Shown here: piece after piece, positions 5,991 to 7,588 of the stretch | Layout: each line of letters starts with the position of its first letter | Position numbering within the stretch: the first letter of the stretch is position 1 | NCBI GenBank assembly: GCA_035655435.1 | Contig: DASRUN010000020.1 | Span: forward strand, 1-7,588 | Source: UBA493 sp035655435 | Lineage (GTDB): Archaea; Iainarchaeota; Iainarchaeia; Iainarchaeales; Iainarchaeaceae | Direction of reading: 5' to 3' | DNA: 7,588 nt | The notes under the pieces: generated by a model | The model's input: the letters and a program-made list of their open reading frames with translations, nothing else | The model's database searches: none | Told to the model about the DNA's origin: nothing | Made by a program: the position numbers and the translations under genes

Positions 5991-6845
5991 TTATAAAACA
6001 TTTTCCTGTTCTTTTGCCGCTTGAACAGTATTCGCCATTAAGGAAGCAATTGTCATTGGTCCAACTCCTCCGGGAACGGGTGTAATCCAAGCGGCTTTTT
6101 TTCTCACATTTTCAAAATCAACATCTCCGACAATTTCTTTTCCGACTCTGTTGATTCCTACATCAATTACTATTGCACCTTTTTTCACCATTTCTGCTTT
6201 AATTAATTTCGGTTTTCCCGCGGCAACAATTAGAATATCAGCTTCTTTTGTGTGATTCCCAAGATTTTTTGTTTTGCTGTGGCAAACAGTTACTGTACAA
6301 CCTTCGTTCAAGAGCATTATTGCAATGGGTTTTCCAACAATATTGCTTCTTCCAATAACAACCGCATTTTTTCCTTCAAGTTTTATTTTTGTGTGTTTCA
6401 AAAGTTCCAGTATTCCGATTGGTGTTGCGGGTTTGAATCCTTTTTTTGCCAAAAGATTTTTTCCATGGTTGAACGGATGCAATCCATCAACATCTTTTTC
6501 AACGCTAACTGTTTCAAAAACTTGTTTGTGCTGAAGGTGTTCCGGGAGAGGGGTTTGCACCATTATTCCGTGAACTGATTTATCATTATTCAGTTTCATT
6601 ATTTCCGCCAAAAAATCTTCATATTTTATTGTGTCGGGAAATCTTTTCACAATCGAATCAATGCCGATTTTTTTCCCGGTTTCATGCTTTTTGTTCACAT
6701 AAATAGTTGAAGCGGGATTATTTCCGACTTGCATTACAACAAGTTTCGGAACAATGTTTTTTGCTTTGAGTTTTTTGATTTCTTTTTCCAGTTGCGCCAG
6801 AATTTTATCTGCTATTTCTTTTCCATTGAGGATTTTTGCCGGCAT
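5991..6845 (-). CDS. folD: Methylene-THF dehydrogenase / methenyl-THF cyclohydrolase
   Basis: This 284-residue bifunctional enzyme oxidises 5,10-methylene-THF with NAD(P)+ and hydrolyses the methenyl product to 10-formyl-THF, the donor used by PurN and PurH next door. Visible family features are the catalytic Tyr and Lys in YVNKKHETGKKIGI (Y49, K53), VQTPLPEHL (96-104, with Q97), EKDVDGLHPFN (116-126), TPIGILELL (141-149), the nucleotide-binding VVIGRSNIVGKP (162-173), CHSKTKNL (188-195), ADILIVAAGKP (202-212), IDVGIN (227-232) and the C-terminal TPVPGGVGPMT (255-265). Length is normal. The position before TP-x-G, usually Cys, is Ala (A140), which is not a catalytic residue. The start lies 7 bp after the glyA stop, with no convincing Shine-Dalgarno site, so it is likely to be co-transcribed with glyA. 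Confidence 0.97.
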   Translation of the reverse strand: MPAKILNGKEIADKILAQLEKEIKKLKAKNIVPKLVVMQVGNNPASTIYVNKKHETGKKIGIDSIVKRFPDTIKYEDFLAEIMKLNNDKSVHGIMVQTPLPEHLQHKQVFETVSVEKDVDGLHPFNHGKNLLAKKGFKPATPIGILELLKHTKIKLEGKNAVVIGRSNIVGKPIAIMLLNEGCTVTVCHSKTKNLGNHTKEADILIVAAGKPKLIKAEMVKKGAIVIDVGINRVGKEIVGDVDFENVRKKAAWITPVPGGVGPMTIASLMANTVQAAKEQENVL

Positions 6846-6852
6846 TTTTGTT

Positions 6853-7588
6853 TCACGCGTAAAACTGGAACTCTTTGCAGAAAGCGGTAACCTTTTGCTT
6901 GATGCTTTTCAATTTTGCTTCGTCTTTGGAATTGTTGAGTGCTTCAGTTATAAAGTGCCCTACTTTTTCCATTTCATTTTCTTTCATTCCTCGTGTTGTA
7001 AGAACCGGAGTTCCTATTCTAATTCCACTCGGATCCCAAGGGCTTCGGGTATCATAAGGAATTGTATTTTTATTGCAGTAAATATTTGATTTTTCCAACG
7101 CTGCTTCGGCTTCTTTTCCGGTTATTTTGAAAGGCGTTACATCAACCAACATTAAGTGATTATCTGTTCCGCCGCTTACAAGCCTCAATCCATTATCTGT
7201 AAGTGTTTGCGCGAGTTTTTTGGAATTTTTCACTATTTGCTGTGCGTATTTTTTGAATTCCGGCGTTTTTGCTTCCTTGAACGCAACTGCTTTTGCAGCA
7301 ATTACATGTTCATGCGGCCCGCCTTGCAATCCCGGGAAAACCGCTTTGTCTATTTTTTCCCCAAATTCTTTTTTGCACATTATGATTGCGCTTCTCGGTC
7401 CTCGCAAAGTTTTGTGGGTTGTTGTTGTAACAACATCAAAATAAGGCACCGGATTTTCATGCACTCCCCCTGCACATAAACCCGCTATGTGTGCTATGTC
7501 CGCCATGCAGATTGCGTTGATTTCGTCCGCAATTTTTCTGAATTTTTTGAAATCGATTTCGCGTGGATAAGCCGTATAACCGCTCAAC
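6853..7588 (-). CDS. glyA: Serine hydroxymethyltransferase, C-terminal part
   Basis: This is the C-terminal 245 or so residues of SHMT; the gene continues past the right edge. The frame is open to the last base, and the first visible codons read LSGYTAYPREIDF, so the TTG at 7585-7587 is an internal Leu and not a start. SHMT is a PLP enzyme that converts serine and THF to glycine and 5,10-methylene-THF. Numbering from that Leu, the PLP-contacting Asp and His lie in ADIAHIAGL (D30, H33), the Schiff-base Lys in TTTTHKTLRGPR (K59), and the carboxylate-binding Arg in GIRIGTP. The Asp-Lys spacing equals that of E. coli GlyA, and comparison suggests that about 170 N-terminal residues are missing. 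It is the most upstream member seen of the glyA-folD-purN-purH cluster, and the promoter lies outside the window. Both products feed purine synthesis: glycine for PurD and the one-carbon unit for FolD. Confidence 0.96.
   Translation of the reverse strand, partial: LSGYTAYPREIDFKKFRKIADEINAICMADIAHIAGLCAGGVHENPVPYFDVVTTTTHKTLRGPRSAIIMCKKEFGEKIDKAVFPGLQGGPHEHVIAAKAVAFKEAKTPEFKKYAQQIVKNSKKLAQTLTDNGLRLVSGGTDNHLMLVDVTPFKITGKEAEAALEKSNIYCNKNTIPYDTRSPWDPSGIRIGTPVLTTRGMKENEMEKVGHFITEALNNSKDEAKLKSIKQKVTAFCKEFQFYA

Overview
This AT-rich window carries a compact purine-synthesis and folate one-carbon locus with one unrecognised membrane or exported protein in the middle. The genome is probably archaeal and possibly of the DPANN type. 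The signs are TATA-like boxes at archaeal spacing, one gene placed as expected for a leaderless transcript, few Shine-Dalgarno sites and oligo-T stretches after genes. The enzymes themselves are of the bacterial, tetrahydrofolate-dependent type, so an AT-rich bacterium such as a CPR member cannot be excluded.

Layout: on the + strand, the last 67 codons of purF (2-205) end in an oligo-T run. A small, unrecognised 108-residue gene lies convergently on the - strand (226-552). A 100-bp divergent intergenic region with two mirror-image TATA-like boxes separates it from purD (653-1924). The purD stop overlaps the start of a 5-formyltetrahydrofolate cyclo-ligase gene (1921-2475) by ATGA. After 55 bp with its own TATA-like box comes a 422-residue unrecognised protein (2531-3799). 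It has twin-arginine/hydrophobic N-terminal features and motifs that resemble the TraB/Tiki/ChaN fold.

The other half is a - strand cluster, read from right to left: glyA (C-terminal part, running off the window), folD, purN and purH, ending tail-to-tail with the 422-residue gene. Gaps are 7 bp (glyA-folD), 48 bp (folD-purN) and a 4-bp ATGA overlap (purN-purH).

The pathway logic is coherent. GlyA makes 5,10-methylene-THF from serine, and FolD converts it to 10-formyl-THF. PurN and PurH use 10-formyl-THF for the third step and the penultimate step of IMP synthesis, and PurH also closes the ring. The cyclo-ligase recovers 5-formyl-THF. PurF and PurD catalyse the first two committed steps. No RNA genes, CRISPR arrays or mobile elements were seen, and there is no gene-free stretch longer than about 100 bp.
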